Shown: positions 29,129 through 40,637 of the stretch, one piece after another
How positions within the stretch are numbered: the stretch's first letter is position 1
How the letters are laid out: every line of letters starts with the position of its first letter
NCBI RefSeq assembly: GCF_014145335.1
Contig: NZ_JACIVI010000001.1
Location: forward strand, 682,001-746,000
Source: Aquariibacter albus
Lineage (GTDB): Bacteria > Pseudomonadota > Gammaproteobacteria > Burkholderiales > Burkholderiaceae_C
Length of the DNA: 64,000 nucleotides
Reading direction: 5' to 3'
The notes under the pieces: model-generated
Database searches by the model: none
What the model saw: the letters and a program-made list of their open reading frames with translations, nothing else
What the model was told of the DNA's origin: nothing
Position numbers and translations under genes: made by a program

Positions 29129-30379
29129 TCAGCCGCCGCCGGCCTTGCGCGCCGGCTTGGACGCCGGCCGGCTGGCCGGCTTGCGCGCTGCGGGCGAGGG
29201 GGCCCGCCTTGCGGCTTCCACCGCCTGGCCCAGCTCGATCACCGCCATGGCGTAGTAGCTCGACCAGTTGTAGCGGGTGATCGCATAGAAGTTCGCGGTG
29301 CCGGCCAGCAGGGTGGCCGGCGCGTCGCCGTTCTCCAGCTTGACCAGGGCCAGCAGGCCGGGGCGCTTCATCGCATCCTCGGGCAGGCGGGCGCCGCGCT
29401 CGGCCATCTCGCTGGCCGCGAAGCTCGGCACGATGTCGGGCGCGAGCAGGGTGGAGAGGTCGGCCGCATCGCTGGGCGGCTCGATGTGGAAGTGCGTCGG
29501 CAGCCGCGGCTCCCAGCCGAAGGCGTGCAGGTAGGCCGCCACCGAGCCGATCGCGTCGGCCACGCTGCCCTGCAGGTCGATGCGGCCGTCGCCGTCGAAG
29601 TCCACCGCCAGCTTGCGCAGCGAGCTGGGCATGAACTGTGGCAGGCCCATCGCGCCGGCGAAGCTGCCGCGCAGGCTGGTCGGATCCAGGCCCTGCTTCA
29701 GGCAGAGGTCGATGAATTCGCCGAGCTCGTCGCGGAAGTAGCTGCTGCGGTCGCGCCGGCTGCTGGTCGGGAAATCGAAGGCCAGGGTGGCCAGGGCGTC
29801 GAGCACGCGGAAGGTGCCGGTGTCGGCTCCCCAGCCGGTTTCGACGCCGAGGATGCCCATCACGATGGCCGGCGGCACGCCGTAGCGCGCCTCGGCCTGG
29901 TCGAGCAGGGCCGCATGCTGGGCCCAGAACTTCACGCCCGACTGGATGCGGATCGGCTCGACGAAGCGGGCGCGGTAGGCCGCCCAGTTCTTCTTCAGGC
30001 CACCGGGGGTGGGCAGGATGAGCTGCACGACGCGCGGCTGGTAGCGCGCCTGGGCGACGAGGGCCGCGGCCTGTTCCACCCGGAAGCCGTGGCGGCGCGA
30101 CAGCGCATCGAGGATGCGGGCCACGTCCTCGCGCTCGGCGTAGCCACCCGGCTCGGCCGGCGGCGGGATGCCAGGGTCGGTGCTGATGAGCGGCGGTCGC
30201 GCGGGGCTGCGGCTTTCCAGCGCCTGGGTGGCGGGACCGGGCTTGTCGGCGATCGGCGTGGCCGCCGCGGGGGGCGGCTCGTCGGCGGCCGGGACGGGGG
30301 TGGCCGGCAGCAGGCACAGGCTGGCGGCAAGGGCGGGGGAGAGAAGGAGCCGTCGGTGCATGGATCGAGTGTGCCGCAT
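29129..30379 (-). CDS. mltB: Lytic murein transglycosylase B
   Basis: About 416-residue membrane-bound or periplasmic lytic transglycosylase that cleaves the MurNAc-GlcNAc bond of peptidoglycan. After a signal peptide (LLLSPALAASLCLLPATPVPA) and a Pro/Ala linker comes the SLT fold with the catalytic Glu in GILGVETGWGADTG, followed by SYFRDELGEFI, AGAMGLPQFMPSSL and YNWSSYYAMAV, all standard MltB motifs. A Lys/Ala/Pro-rich tail ends the protein. Two in-frame ATGs, 30379 and 30361, are possible. It starts 29 bases after tgpA on the same strand and may be its operon partner. Confidence 0.92.
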   Translation of the reverse strand: MRHTRSMHRRLLLSPALAASLCLLPATPVPAADEPPPAAATPIADKPGPATQALESRSPARPPLISTDPGIPPPAEPGGYAEREDVARILDALSRRHGFRVEQAAALVAQARYQPRVVQLILPTPGGLKKNWAAYRARFVEPIRIQSGVKFWAQHAALLDQAEARYGVPPAIVMGILGVETGWGADTGTFRVLDALATLAFDFPTSSRRDRSSYFRDELGEFIDLCLKQGLDPTSLRGSFAGAMGLPQFMPSSLRKLAVDFDGDGRIDLQGSVADAIGSVAAYLHAFGWEPRLPTHFHIEPPSDAADLSTLLAPDIVPSFAASEMAERGARLPEDAMKRPGLLALVKLENGDAPATLLAGTANFYAITRYNWSSYYAMAVIELGQAVEAARRAPSPAARKPASRPASKPARKAGGG

Positions 30380-30408
30380 GGTCTGCGCCCGGCTGCCGGG
30401 CGGATGTG

Positions 30409-32406
30409 TCAGTGCGTAGGGGGAGGCAGCCGGCGCAGCGCGGCCTCGGCCTGCCGGGCCAGCGCCCGCAGCACCCGCGGCTGGCCGTGGCCGGGCTCCT
30501 CGGGCCGCCAGCGCCAGCGGGCCAGGGCGTCCAGCGCCGCTGCAGCGTCTGCGGCCCGCGCGCCGTGCCGCTCCTTCAGGGCCCGGGCCAGCGCCAGCGG
30601 GCTGGCGGGCTGCGGCCCGGGGCCCAGCGCCCGCTGCGCGCACCGGCCCAGGCGGGCCCAGCAGGCCGGCCAGGGGTCGGGTCGGGGCCGCGGGGCAAGG
30701 CGCCAGACCAGCCCGCCGAGCAGGCCGAGGAGGGCCAGGCCCAGGCCGGCCCGCACCGGCCATGAGGTGCTGCGCTCGGCCCGCGCGGCGGCACTGCCGG
30801 CCTGCAGCACCTGCTCATGCCAGTCTTGCTCGAAGGCCTGCCAGCCGCGCTGCCAGCGTGCGCCGAGTCCGCCCGGCAGCCAGCGCAGCCAGGCGGCGGC
30901 TTCGGCCGGCGGCGGCCCGTCCTGCAGCCGGTCCGGGGCCACGGCCTGGGTCGGGTCGATGCGCAGCCAGCCTTCGCCGGCTTGCCAGATCTCGGCCCAG
31001 GCATGGGCATGGCGCTGGCGGACGATCCAGACGCCCTCGCCGGCCTCCCAGTCCGCGCCCTGGTAGCCGGTGACGAGCCGGGCCGGCACATCGAAGGCCC
31101 GCATCAGCACCACGAAGGCGGCGGCGTAGTGCTCGCAGAAGCCGGCCTTGCGCTCGAACCAGAAGCGGTCGATCGCGTCGCGCGGCTCGCCCATCGGGCC
31201 CGGCGCCAGCGTGTAGCGGTAGCCGCCTTCGCGCAGCTGCTGCAGCACGGCGTCGGCCAGGGTGCGGGCCCCGGCCTGTTGCAGGCGCGGATCCCGCCGC
31301 ATCGCGGCGGCCAGGCCCAGCAGGCGCGGGTTGTGGCCGGGCGGCAGCTCCAGGTAGTCCTGCAGGCCCAGCACCGGCTCGACGGGTCCATGCCGGAACT
31401 GCGGCCACAGCCGGGCCTGCAGGCTCAGGCGGCGATGCAGCGGGGCGTCGAGGGACCAGTGCAGGTCGTCCTCGCGCCGGGCTTCGGCCAGCTCGGGGGC
31501 CGCGCCGCGCAGGTCCCCGCTGAGCTCGGGCAGCGGCAGCACCGGCAGCCGGGTGGGTTCCACCTGCACGCTGTACTCGATCGGCTGGCCTTCGGGCCGC
31601 AGGTTCGCCGGCGGCTGCAACGCGCGCGGAAAGCCCGGGCGCAGCACCGTCCAGCGCTGGCCGTCGAACTGGGCAAGCACCGGGCCGCGGAAGTAGCGGG
31701 CCTCGGGCGGCAGGACCTGGCCGGGCGGCAGGCGCAGGCGCATGACCGGCTGCGGGTCGAGCGCAAGCTGGCCGACATCGCCCCAGGCCAGGCTGTCCGA
31801 CAGGCCGGTGCGTGCCTGGCCGGCCCCGGGCCAGAAGGGCTGGGGCCGCGGCAGCAGCGTGAACAGCAGCAGCATCGGCGGCAGGGCCAGCAGCAGCAGG
31901 CTGCCGGCCAGGCCGGCGGCTTCGCGCAGCGGTGGCTTGCCGGCCGGCAGGCTGGCCAGCACCAGGGCCGTCAGCAGGCCCCAGACGGACAGGACCGCGG
32001 CCAGCGCCGTGCCCGGTGACTGGCTGCCGAGGAACTGCGCCAGCACCAGGAAGAAGCCGAGGAAGAAGACCACGAGGGCATCGCGCCGCGCCCGGAGCTC
32101 CAGCGTCTTCAGCGCGACGAGCACGACCAGCAGGGTGTGGCCGGCCGCCCGGCCGACCAGGCTGCCGTGGCTCCACAGGCTCAGCCCCAGGGCCAGCAGC
32201 AGGAGGCCCAGCAGCAGGCCGCGGCCGGGCAGGGCGCTGCCGCGCAGCGCGAGCTGCGCCCGCCAGGCCAGCACGCCCAGCACCAGCACCGTCGTCCAGG
32301 CCGGCTGACCGGGCAGGTGCGGCGCGACGGTGAAGCCCAGCACGGCCAGCAGGAACAGGGTGTCGCGCACCTCGCGCGGGCGGCCCGTGCCGCGCGGGCT
32401 CAGCAC
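30409..32406 (-). CDS. tgpA: TgpA-type membrane transglutaminase
   Basis: 665-residue inner-membrane protein with a cluster of N-terminal helices (residues about 12-180), a periplasmic DUF3488 segment, a transglutaminase-like domain and one C-terminal helix with a DUF4129-like cytoplasmic tail. The Cys-His-Asp triad is visible: GFCEHYAAAFVVLMRA, RHAHAWAEIW and WLRIDPTQ. The GTG at 32406 (VLSPRGTGRPREVRD) overlaps the DUF58 stop as GTGCTGA and is preferred; no ATG is available nearby. It is the third gene of the MoxR-DUF58-TgpA set, a conserved module. Cross-linking activity on periplasmic proteins is expected from the family. Confidence 0.9.
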   Translation of the reverse strand: MLSPRGTGRPREVRDTLFLLAVLGFTVAPHLPGQPAWTTVLVLGVLAWRAQLALRGSALPGRGLLLGLLLLALGLSLWSHGSLVGRAAGHTLLVVLVALKTLELRARRDALVVFFLGFFLVLAQFLGSQSPGTALAAVLSVWGLLTALVLASLPAGKPPLREAAGLAGSLLLLALPPMLLLFTLLPRPQPFWPGAGQARTGLSDSLAWGDVGQLALDPQPVMRLRLPPGQVLPPEARYFRGPVLAQFDGQRWTVLRPGFPRALQPPANLRPEGQPIEYSVQVEPTRLPVLPLPELSGDLRGAAPELAEARREDDLHWSLDAPLHRRLSLQARLWPQFRHGPVEPVLGLQDYLELPPGHNPRLLGLAAAMRRDPRLQQAGARTLADAVLQQLREGGYRYTLAPGPMGEPRDAIDRFWFERKAGFCEHYAAAFVVLMRAFDVPARLVTGYQGADWEAGEGVWIVRQRHAHAWAEIWQAGEGWLRIDPTQAVAPDRLQDGPPPAEAAAWLRWLPGGLGARWQRGWQAFEQDWHEQVLQAGSAAARAERSTSWPVRAGLGLALLGLLGGLVWRLAPRPRPDPWPACWARLGRCAQRALGPGPQPASPLALARALKERHGARAADAAAALDALARWRWRPEEPGHGQPRVLRALARQAEAALRRLPPPTH

Positions 32407-33349
32407 TGCGCCAGCCTTTCCAGCGCGGCCCGCCGCTGCGCCGGACCCTGCCCGGGCGGCAGGGTCTGGCCCGGCAGGCGCAGGCTCCACGCCGGGCCAC
32501 CGAGGCCGCGGGCCAGCACGGCCTCGGCGAGCCACTGCACGCGGGTCTCGGTGTCCAGACCGGCGGGCAGGGCCTGCCAGTCGATCACCGTGCCCTCGGC
32601 CGGGCCGGGGGCGTGCTCGCGCACCCGCGGCAGCTCGTCGCGCGCCAGCGCCGAGGCCGAGGCGCGCCAGGCGATGTGCCGCAGGGGGTCGCCGTCCCGC
32701 CAGGGGCGCAGGCTGTCCACGGCCTCCTCGCCCGGACTGCGGCCGAAGCCCCCCCCGCGGCCGCTTGCCGCAGGCGGTCCGGAGAGCCGGGCCGGCCAGA
32801 CCCAAAGCCGGTGGTCGGTCTGCCAGTCGGCCGACACGGTGAAGAGGCCCAGCGGGAAGCGGGTCTCGATCCGCAGCGGGGGCAGGGCCAGGTGCCCGCG
32901 GCGCGCGGTCGGCAGGCGCAGCTCGACGTCGGCGGCGGCCTCGGCCGGAACCTCGGTCCAGACCGGCTCGGTCGCGGCGGCCAGCAGCAGGCCGCCATCC
33001 GGGCGCAGGCTCAGGCCCAGGCCATGACGCCGTCCCCCGGTCAGGGTGGGGCGGCCGCCGCCCTCCAGCCGCAGCCGCAGCCGGGCGAGTTCACCGGCAT
33101 GCACGGGCTCGACCGGCCGCAGCGTCAGCCGCAGACCGTGCAGGGCGAGCACGCCAAGGAGCAGGGCCACGCCGGCCAGCGCGATCAGCAGGTCGGTCAG
33201 GGCATGGCCGAGGCTGAGCTGCTCGTTGATCGAGGCCAGGCCCAGGCCGGCCACCGTCAGCGCGAAGACCTGGCCGGCCCGGGTCGGCCGGATGCGCAGG
33301 CTGCGCCAGCCGATCTGCAGCGCCGGGCCGGCCCGGTCGGCCGGCGGGC

Positions 33350-33353
<4 letters not shown>
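32400..33353 (-). CDS. DUF58 domain protein
   Basis: 317-residue protein with two N-terminal membrane helices (about 30-75) and a DUF58/von Willebrand A-like cytoplasmic part. The signature is EAVDSLRPWRDGDPLRHIAWRASA (about residues 215-238), typical of DUF58 partners of MoxR ATPases. The GTG start at 33353 overlaps the moxR stop (GTGA). It is thought to act as an adaptor or metal-binding client of MoxR chaperone ATPases; the specific target is unknown. Confidence 0.9.
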
Positions 33354-34270
<917 letters not shown>

Positions 34271-34320
34271 GCGGCGCACCATAGCTGATTCGCACCCGTC
34301 CTGCGGGTCGATCCCCTGGG

Positions 34321-35274
34321 ATGGCCACTGCCTATTTCACGCATCCGGACTGCCGCAAGCATGTCCAGAGCCCCGATCACCCCGAGAGCCCGCAACGTCT
34401 CGACGCGATCGCCGACCTGCTGATCGCCACCGGCCTTGATGCCCTGCTCGACCTGCACGAGGCGCCGCTGGCCACCGAGGCCCAGCTCGCCCGCGCGCAC
34501 ACCGCGCTGCATGTGGCGACGATGCGTGATCTCTGCGCGGAGATCGACCGCAGCGGCCAGTCCCGCAGCCTCGACCCGGACACCCGCGCCGGCCCCGGCA
34601 CCTGGCAGGCGGCCCTGCGGGCCGCCGGTGCGGCGGTGGCGGCCACCGACCTGGTGCTGTCCGGCGGCGCTGAGAACGCCTTCTGCGCGGTGCGCCCGCC
34701 CGGCCACCACGCCGAGAAGGACCAGGCCATGGGCTTCTGCCTGTTCAACAACGTGGCGGTGGCGGTCCGGCATGCGCTCGACGTGCACGGCCTCAAGCGC
34801 GTCGCCGTGGTCGACTTCGACGTGCATCACGGCAACGGCACCGAGGACATCCTGGCCCATGACATGCGCACCGTCATGGTCGGCTTCTTCCAGCACCCGC
34901 TCTACCCCGGCAGCGGCGACGTGCCCAAGGGCCCGAACATGCTGAACCTGCCGGTGCCGCCCTACACCAAGGGCCCGGCGATCCGCGACCTCTTCACCAC
35001 CCGGCTGATCCCGCGCCTGGACGCCTTCAAGCCCGAGCTGCTCGTGCTGTCGGCCGGTTTCGATGCGCACCGGGATGACGACCTCGCCCAGCTGATGCTG
35101 GTCGAGGACGACTACGCCTGGATCACCCGCGAGCTCAAGGCCTGTGCGCAGCGCCATGCCCGCGGCCGCATCGTCTCCTGCCTCGAAGGGGGCTACAACC
35201 TCGGCGCGCTCGCGCGCAGCGTGCTGGCCCACCTGCGGGTGCTGGCCGGGGTCGATGGGGGCCGAACCGGATGA
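34321..35274 (+). CDS. Histone deacetylase-family amidohydrolase
   Basis: 317-residue zinc-dependent deacetylase (class II HDAC/acetylpolyamine amidohydrolase family). The catalytic features are RPPGHHAEKDQAMGFCLFNNVA, the zinc ligands in VVDFDVHHGNGT and SAGFDAHRDD, and the closing LEGGYNL. In bacteria such enzymes remove acetyl groups from small amines or proteins, but the substrate cannot be told from sequence. The stop overlaps the mscS start (ATGA). Confidence 0.93.
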   Translation: MATAYFTHPDCRKHVQSPDHPESPQRLDAIADLLIATGLDALLDLHEAPLATEAQLARAHTALHVATMRDLCAEIDRSGQSRSLDPDTRAGPGTWQAALRAAGAAVAATDLVLSGGAENAFCAVRPPGHHAEKDQAMGFCLFNNVAVAVRHALDVHGLKRVAVVDFDVHHGNGTEDILAHDMRTVMVGFFQHPLYPGSGDVPKGPNMLNLPVPPYTKGPAIRDLFTTRLIPRLDAFKPELLVLSAGFDAHRDDDLAQLMLVEDDYAWITRELKACAQRHARGRIVSCLEGGYNLGALARSVLAHLRVLAGVDGGRTG

Positions 35275-36668
35275 GGCCCCTCTGGCTGCTGGGGCTGCTG
35301 CTGCCCTGGGCCGCGGGCGCCCAGGCCCAGGCCGGGGCCCGGGCCCAGCCCTCGGTCACCGAGGATCTGAATCTGCTGCTGACCGCGCTGACCCAGCCCC
35401 ATGCCCTGCGCGAGCTGGCCGTGCTGGCTGCCAGCCTGGCAATGGCGGCGCTGCTGGTCTGGGCCCTGCGCCAGGCCCAGCTCAAGGCCGGGCGCCTGCT
35501 GGTCGGCAAGCGCCTGATCGATGGCGCGGTCTTTCCGCTGCTGGCCTTCCTGCTGGCCGCGATCGCGCGGCGGCTGGTGTTTCCGGGGCAGACGCTGCTG
35601 CCGGTCTTCCAGCTCGCGCTGCCGATCCTGTTCTCGCTGGCCCTGATCCGCAGCGCGGTGCATGTGCTGCGGATGGCGCTGCCGGAATCGGGTTGGGTAC
35701 GGATCTTCGAGCGCTGGCTGTCCTGGCTGGTCTGGGTCGGCGTCGTGCTGTGGGTCACCGGCGTGCTGCCGGTGCTGCTGGCCGAGTTGGACGAGATCAG
35801 CTGGACGCTCGGCGGCAAGCCGGTCACGCTGCGCAAGCTGATCGAGGGCGCGATCAGCGCGGCCATCGTGCTGATGGTTGCGCTCTGGGTGTCCGCAGCC
35901 ATCGAGTCGCGGTTGCTGGCCGGCGCGGTCGGCGAGTCGCTGTCGCTGCGCAAGGTCGCCTCCAATGTGGTCCGCGCGCTGCTGATGTTCGTCGGCCTGC
36001 TGATCGCGCTGTCGACCGTCGGCATCGACCTGACGGCGCTCGGCGTGCTGGGCGGTGCGATCGGCGTCGGCATCGGCTTCGGCCTGCAGAAGCTGGCGGC
36101 CAACTATGTCAGCGGCTTCGTGATCCTGGCCGAGCGCTCGCTGCGCATCGGCGACTGGGTGCGGATCGACAACTTCGAGGGTCGCATCGCCGACATCTCG
36201 ACCCGCTACACCCGGGTCCGCTCGGCCGGGGGCCGCGAATCGCTGGTGCCCAACGAGATGCTGATCACCACGCGGGTCGAGAACCTCTCGCTGGCCGACC
36301 CGAACGTGCTGCTGCAGACGATCGTGCAGGTGGCCTATGGCACCGACGTGCACGGCCTGCGCGCCCGGGTGGTCGAGGCCGTGGCCCGCGTGCCGCGTGT
36401 GCTGGCCACGCCGGGCCCGAGCTGCAATCTGACGGCCTTCGCGGCCGACGGCCTGGAGCTGACCGTGTCCTTCTGGATCGCCGATCCGGACAACGGCCAG
36501 GCCAATGTCCGCAGCGACGTCAACCTGGCCCTGCTCGCGCTCTTCCAGCAGATGGCGGTCGACATCCCCTTCCCGCAGCGCGTGCTGCACCTGCCACCGG
36601 GCGCGGGCCTGGCGCAGGCCCCGGGCGGGCCCGGGGCCCCGCGGTCGGACCTGCCGCCCACGCCCTGA
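35271..36668 (+). CDS. MscS-family mechanosensitive channel
   Basis: 465-residue inner-membrane channel. A signal-like N-terminus (LLGLLLPWAAGAQA) precedes several helices. The MscS pore and beta domain appear as VGIDLTALGVLGGAIGVGIG, then GLQKLAANYVSGFVILAERS and IGDWVRIDNFEGRIADISTRYT, followed by the cytoplasmic vestibule. It is longer than E. coli MscS (286), with extra N-terminal helices as in YbdG/YnaI-type members. It is translationally coupled to the deacetylase gene by ATGA. Role: release of solutes on osmotic downshift. Confidence 0.92.
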   Translation: MRPLWLLGLLLPWAAGAQAQAGARAQPSVTEDLNLLLTALTQPHALRELAVLAASLAMAALLVWALRQAQLKAGRLLVGKRLIDGAVFPLLAFLLAAIARRLVFPGQTLLPVFQLALPILFSLALIRSAVHVLRMALPESGWVRIFERWLSWLVWVGVVLWVTGVLPVLLAELDEISWTLGGKPVTLRKLIEGAISAAIVLMVALWVSAAIESRLLAGAVGESLSLRKVASNVVRALLMFVGLLIALSTVGIDLTALGVLGGAIGVGIGFGLQKLAANYVSGFVILAERSLRIGDWVRIDNFEGRIADISTRYTRVRSAGGRESLVPNEMLITTRVENLSLADPNVLLQTIVQVAYGTDVHGLRARVVEAVARVPRVLATPGPSCNLTAFAADGLELTVSFWIADPDNGQANVRSDVNLALLALFQQMAVDIPFPQRVLHLPPGAGLAQAPGGPGAPRSDLPPTP

Positions 36669-36684
36669 GGGCCGACGGACCGCT

Positions 36685-38925
36685 TCAGTCCTGAGGCGGT
36701 CTCGGGGTCTCGGCGGCCGCGGCTTCGGCTTCGATGCCTGCAAGCGGCAGGCGCAGGCGGCAGACGATGCCACCCCCCGGGCGGCCCTGCCAGTCGGCCC
36801 GTCCCCCCAGCTGGCGCACGCGCTTGCGGATGCCGCCCAGGCCGAGCCCGGGCGCCCAGTCCTGCGGCTCGCGGCCCCGGCCGTCGTCTTCGAACTGCAG
36901 GGTCAGCGCCTGGGGGCCGCAATCCAGCGCGATCCAGACCGAGCGGGCCTGCGCATGGGCGATGGCATTGCTGAGCAGCTCGCGCAGCACCCGGGTCAGG
37001 GCCGACCAGGCCGCCACGCTCAACCAAGGGTCGTGCCCGGCCTGAAGCTGCCAGTGCAGGCGCAGGCCGGCCAGCTGCAGGCGGTGCTCGGCATCGGCCT
37101 TCCAGTCGGCCGCGGCTTCGCCGAGGCGGGGAGGGCCGGCGGCCAAGCCGCGGCTCAGGGTCTTGAGGTCCTGCAGGGTGTCGCGGATGTAGTCCTCGCG
37201 CTCGGGGGAGCCGGCGCCGTACATCAGCGTCAGCAGGCGTGCGCCGATGTCGTCGTGCAGGTCCTGGGCGATGCGCTGGCGCTCCTCCCGCCGGCCGCGC
37301 TCGACCGCGCGATCGTGGGCGATGGCCCGGCCGAGCTGGGCCCGGATCGCCTCGGCCAGCCGTGCATCCTCGCGGCTGAAGATGCGTCGGCCGCGTTCGG
37401 CCAGGCGCAGTTCGATCCAGCCCGGGGGCTCGCCGCCCTCGGGCGTCGGCAGGGGCACGGCCAGGCCGGCGCCGTGCTCCAGGAGCAGGCAGCGCGGTGG
37501 CCGGTCGGGCTGCGGACCGCGGGCCAGGCTCTGCAGCGGGTCGAACACGCCGCGCAGGAGCTCGGCAAGCAGCCCGGGCATGGCCTGGGGTTGATGCTCG
37601 GCGGCCCGGGCGCTGCGGTAGATGGCGTCGAACAGGCGTCCGGTGTCGTTCAGGCGCGGGCCGCGCATGCGCGCGAGCAGCCAGGTCCGGCCCAGCAGGT
37701 AGGCGACGACGCCGAGAAAGGCGGCCAGACCGGTCCAGGCGCCGGCCCGGCCCGGCAGCAGGGCCAGGAACAGCAGGTTCAGCGATGCGGCCACCGTGCC
37801 GGCGCCGCAGAGCAGCGCGAACTCGCGCAGCAGGCGCTGCCGGTCGTGCAGGAAGGGCAGCAGCAGGAGCAGCGAGGCGAGGAAGACCGTCCACAGCAGC
37901 GAGGCGGCGCCCGCCACCTGCTGCGCCGCCAGGCCCGGTCCGCTGGCGGCCACGGCCAGGCTCAGCAGCAGCCAGGCCCCGAGCACCAGGCTCAGCATGC
38001 GCCGCAGCAGCAGGGCCTGGGGATGCGGGCCCTGCGGCCCGTGCCGTCCGAGCACGCCCACTGCGGCCAGGCCCTGCGCGCCGACGGCCAGCTGGGTCAG
38101 CAGCCAGGCCGGCAGCTCCGGTCGCGCCAGCAGCGCCAGCAGCACGGCGGCGCTCAGCAGCCAGCCCAGCAGGGCCAGCGAGCCGGCCCGGGGGTGGCGC
38201 TGGGGGTGGAGCAGGGCGGCATGGAGGGTGGCGGCACCGGCCGCCAGGTCCAGCCCGCTGCGGAGCATCGGCTCGGCCCGGGCCCAGCCGGGCGGCAGCA
38301 GCAGGGGGCTGGCCTCGCCGACCAGGATGAAGAGCAGCTGCCCGATCACGCAGGCGCTGATCAGCGCGAAGACCGCACTGCGGGCCCCCGGCCGGCGGAT
38401 CAGCACCCAGGACGCCAGCCCGTGCAGCAGCAGGATCAGGCCGGCCAGGAGCAGAGGACCGGCGTCCAGGCGCAGGCCGCGCGGGGCCGCCACCGCGAGG
38501 CGGCGGCCATCGGCCAGCACCAGCACGAGCTGCTCCGCCTGGCCCAGGGCCTGCAGGCGCTGCTGGGTCTCGACCCAGGCCTGACGCGCCGGGTTCTCGG
38601 TCAGCCAGCGTGCCGAGGGCAGGCGGACCAGGGCGTTCACGGCCTGATCCGGCCCCCCGCCCGCGGCGATCGCGACCACGCTGTGGCCGGCCTCCGCGCG
38701 CAGGTCCGCGGCCGTGCTGGCTTCGCCCAGCGCCAGCCCGCCGTCGGCGGTGAGGCCCCAGGCGATGCCCGGCTGCGGCAGGCGGGCCAGCATCAGCAGC
38801 AGGGCCATCAGCGGCAGCAGGCCCAGCATCAGGGCCAGGCCGAGCAGGTGCAGGCGACGGCCGTGCAAGGCGGGGACCGGGTCCGCGCGGGCACCGGCGG
38901 GCGCGGCGACGGGCTGCGGGCTCAT
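36685..38925 (-). CDS. NarX-type sensor histidine kinase with multi-helix membrane domain
   Basis: 746-residue sensor kinase. Helix 1 (about 27-48), a periplasmic loop of about 110 residues, then about seven helices (about 160-410) form a 7TM-like input region. A cytoplasmic GAF-like stretch leads to a HisKA_3 dimerisation domain, [20 protein letters not shown], with the phospho-accepting His near residue 557, and a HATPase domain ending in [20 protein letters not shown]. The ATG at 38925 is preferred over an upstream TTG at 38943. It lies 49 bases after the response regulator gene on the same strand and is its likely partner. The signal is unknown. Confidence 0.9.
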   Translation of the reverse strand: MSPQPVAAPAGARADPVPALHGRRLHLLGLALMLGLLPLMALLLMLARLPQPGIAWGLTADGGLALGEASTAADLRAEAGHSVVAIAAGGGPDQAVNALVRLPSARWLTENPARQAWVETQQRLQALGQAEQLVLVLADGRRLAVAAPRGLRLDAGPLLLAGLILLLHGLASWVLIRRPGARSAVFALISACVIGQLLFILVGEASPLLLPPGWARAEPMLRSGLDLAAGAATLHAALLHPQRHPRAGSLALLGWLLSAAVLLALLARPELPAWLLTQLAVGAQGLAAVGVLGRHGPQGPHPQALLLRRMLSLVLGAWLLLSLAVAASGPGLAAQQVAGAASLLWTVFLASLLLLLPFLHDRQRLLREFALLCGAGTVAASLNLLFLALLPGRAGAWTGLAAFLGVVAYLLGRTWLLARMRGPRLNDTGRLFDAIYRSARAAEHQPQAMPGLLAELLRGVFDPLQSLARGPQPDRPPRCLLLEHGAGLAVPLPTPEGGEPPGWIELRLAERGRRIFSREDARLAEAIRAQLGRAIAHDRAVERGRREERQRIAQDLHDDIGARLLTLMYGAGSPEREDYIRDTLQDLKTLSRGLAAGPPRLGEAAADWKADAEHRLQLAGLRLHWQLQAGHDPWLSVAAWSALTRVLRELLSNAIAHAQARSVWIALDCGPQALTLQFEDDGRGREPQDWAPGLGLGGIRKRVRQLGGRADWQGRPGGGIVCRLRLPLAGIEAEAAAAETPRPPQD

Positions 38926-38974
38926 GGCGGCGGACGTCCGCAAGACCGGTCGCGGCGGGCCGGTCCGCGGACCC

Positions 38975-39664
38975 TCAGACCAGGCCCTGCTTGCTTGCGT
39001 AGACCGCCGCCTCGGCGCGGCTGGACACGTCGAGCTTGCGGTAGATGGCCTTGATGTGGTCGTTCACGGTGAACCACTTGATGCCCATCAGACCGGCGAT
39101 CTCCCGGATCGTGAAGCCCTTGCTGAGCAGGGTCAGGACCTCCCGCTCGCGCGGGGTGAGGGCCGGCAGGTCCGGCGGCGGCACCTGGGGCCGGGTGCTG
39201 GCGTTCAGGACGCGCGGGGCCTGGCCGTCCTCGCCCTGGCGGAAGTGCGCCAGCAGGCGGCGGGCGATGGCGGGCGAGAGTGGCGGCTGGCCGCGGACGA
39301 TCTTCTGCATCTCCTCGACCAGCACCTCGAAGCGGTCTTCCTTGAGCAGGTAGCCGTCGGCGCCGCGCTGCAGGGCGGGGAAGAGATGCTCGTCGTCCGA
39401 GTACAGGGTGGTGACGATCTTGGTCGCGCGGTGCTCGGCCAGCTCGCGCAGCAACTCCAGCCCGCTGCCGTCGGGCAGCTCCAGGTCGAGCAGCATCAGG
39501 CCGTGCGGTCCCAGGCCGGGCCCCCGCATCAGGCGCTGGCGCGCGCTCTGCAGGTCGCCGGCTTCGTCGATCGATTGCACGTCGGAGAAGCTGGCCCGCA
39601 CGACGCGGCCGAGGAAGGCCCGCGCGACCGGGTTGTCTTCGACGATCAGGACCTCGACGGGCAT
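38975..39664 (-). CDS. NarL/LuxR-family response regulator
   Basis: 229-residue transcription factor: receiver domain (residues 1-125) with acidic pocket IVEDN, phospho-acceptor Asp in [13 protein letters not shown], the Thr in IVTTLYSD and Lys in YLLKED; then a linker and a LuxR helix-turn-helix, [27 protein letters not shown], with [14 protein letters not shown]. It is the first gene of the pair with the kinase at 36685-38925 and is divergent from surE across 213 bases that hold no clear promoter match. Confidence 0.93.
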   Translation of the reverse strand: MPVEVLIVEDNPVARAFLGRVVRASFSDVQSIDEAGDLQSARQRLMRGPGLGPHGLMLLDLELPDGSGLELLRELAEHRATKIVTTLYSDDEHLFPALQRGADGYLLKEDRFEVLVEEMQKIVRGQPPLSPAIARRLLAHFRQGEDGQAPRVLNASTRPQVPPPDLPALTPREREVLTLLSKGFTIREIAGLMGIKWFTVNDHIKAIYRKLDVSSRAEAAVYASKQGLV

Positions 39665-39877
39665 GGTGGGCGGCTCGGTCGGGCGGGGCAGGGCGCGGGG
39701 CGGGCGGCCCGGCGGATCCAAGGTGGCCGGGCAGGGCCCGGTGGCATGGCGGCGAGCTTAGCGGCAGGTCCGGTCCGGGCCGAGCGTTCGACCCCCCCGG
39801 ACGTGCGGGGCCGGGCCGTGTCCCGGCGTCAGCCCCTGTCGGCAGGCGGCGCCGGGGCGGCCCCTACACTCGCCGCC

Positions 39878-40624
39878 ATGCGCATCCTGGTCAGCAACGA
39901 CGACGGTTATCTCGCCCCCGGCCTGGCCGCCCTGGTCGAGGCCTGCAAGGCCTACGGCGAGGTCGACGTGATCGCCCCCGAGGCCAATGCCAGCGGCACC
40001 TCCAACGCCCTGACGCTGCAGCGCCCGCTGACCGTGCAGACGGCGGCCAACGGCTTCCGCTACGTGAACGGCACGCCCTCGGACTGCGTGCACGTCGCCC
40101 TGACCGGCTTGCTCCCGCAGCGGCCCGATCTCGTCGTCTCCGGCATCAACAACGGCGAGAACATGGGGGACGACACCGTCTACTCCGGCACCGTCGCCGC
40201 AGCCATGGAGGCCTATCTCTTCGGCATCCCGGCGATCGCCTTCTCGCTGCAGCACAAGGGCTGGGCCGAGCTGGACACGGCCGCCGCCGTCGCGCACGAG
40301 CTGATCGGCCGCGTGCTGCAGCGCCCGCCCTCGGCCGGCCCCTGGCTGCTGAACGTGAACGTGCCGCAGCGTCCGAAGGCGGCCCTGGCCGGCTGGAAGC
40401 TGACCCGCCTGGGCAAGCGCCATGCGAGTGAGCCGGTGATCCGTCAGCTGAACCCGCGTGGCGAGCCGATCTACTGGATCGGTGCCGCCGGCAGCGCCCG
40501 CGAAGCCGGCGAGGGCACCGATTTCCAGGCGGTCGAGACCGGCCATGTCTCGATCACGCCCCTGCAGGTCGACCTGACCGACCATGCCGCGATGCCCGCC
40601 TGGTCGGGCTGGCTCCGCCCCTGA
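39878..40624 (+). CDS. surE: 5'/3'-nucleotidase SurE
   Basis: 248-residue SurE, a metal-dependent nucleoside monophosphate phosphatase and exopolyphosphatase linked to stationary-phase survival. The metal site is [15 protein letters not shown] (Asp-Asp), with Ser in [12 protein letters not shown] and Asn in [20 protein letters not shown]. The ATG at 39878 is the first codon of the conserved N-terminus. It begins the surE-pcm-nlpD series; pcm follows after 13 bases. Confidence 0.96.
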   Translation: MRILVSNDDGYLAPGLAALVEACKAYGEVDVIAPEANASGTSNALTLQRPLTVQTAANGFRYVNGTPSDCVHVALTGLLPQRPDLVVSGINNGENMGDDTVYSGTVAAAMEAYLFGIPAIAFSLQHKGWAELDTAAAVAHELIGRVLQRPPSAGPWLLNVNVPQRPKAALAGWKLTRLGKRHASEPVIRQLNPRGEPIYWIGAAGSAREAGEGTDFQAVETGHVSITPLQVDLTDHAAMPAWSGWLRP

Positions 40625-40637
40625 GTCGAGGCCGAGC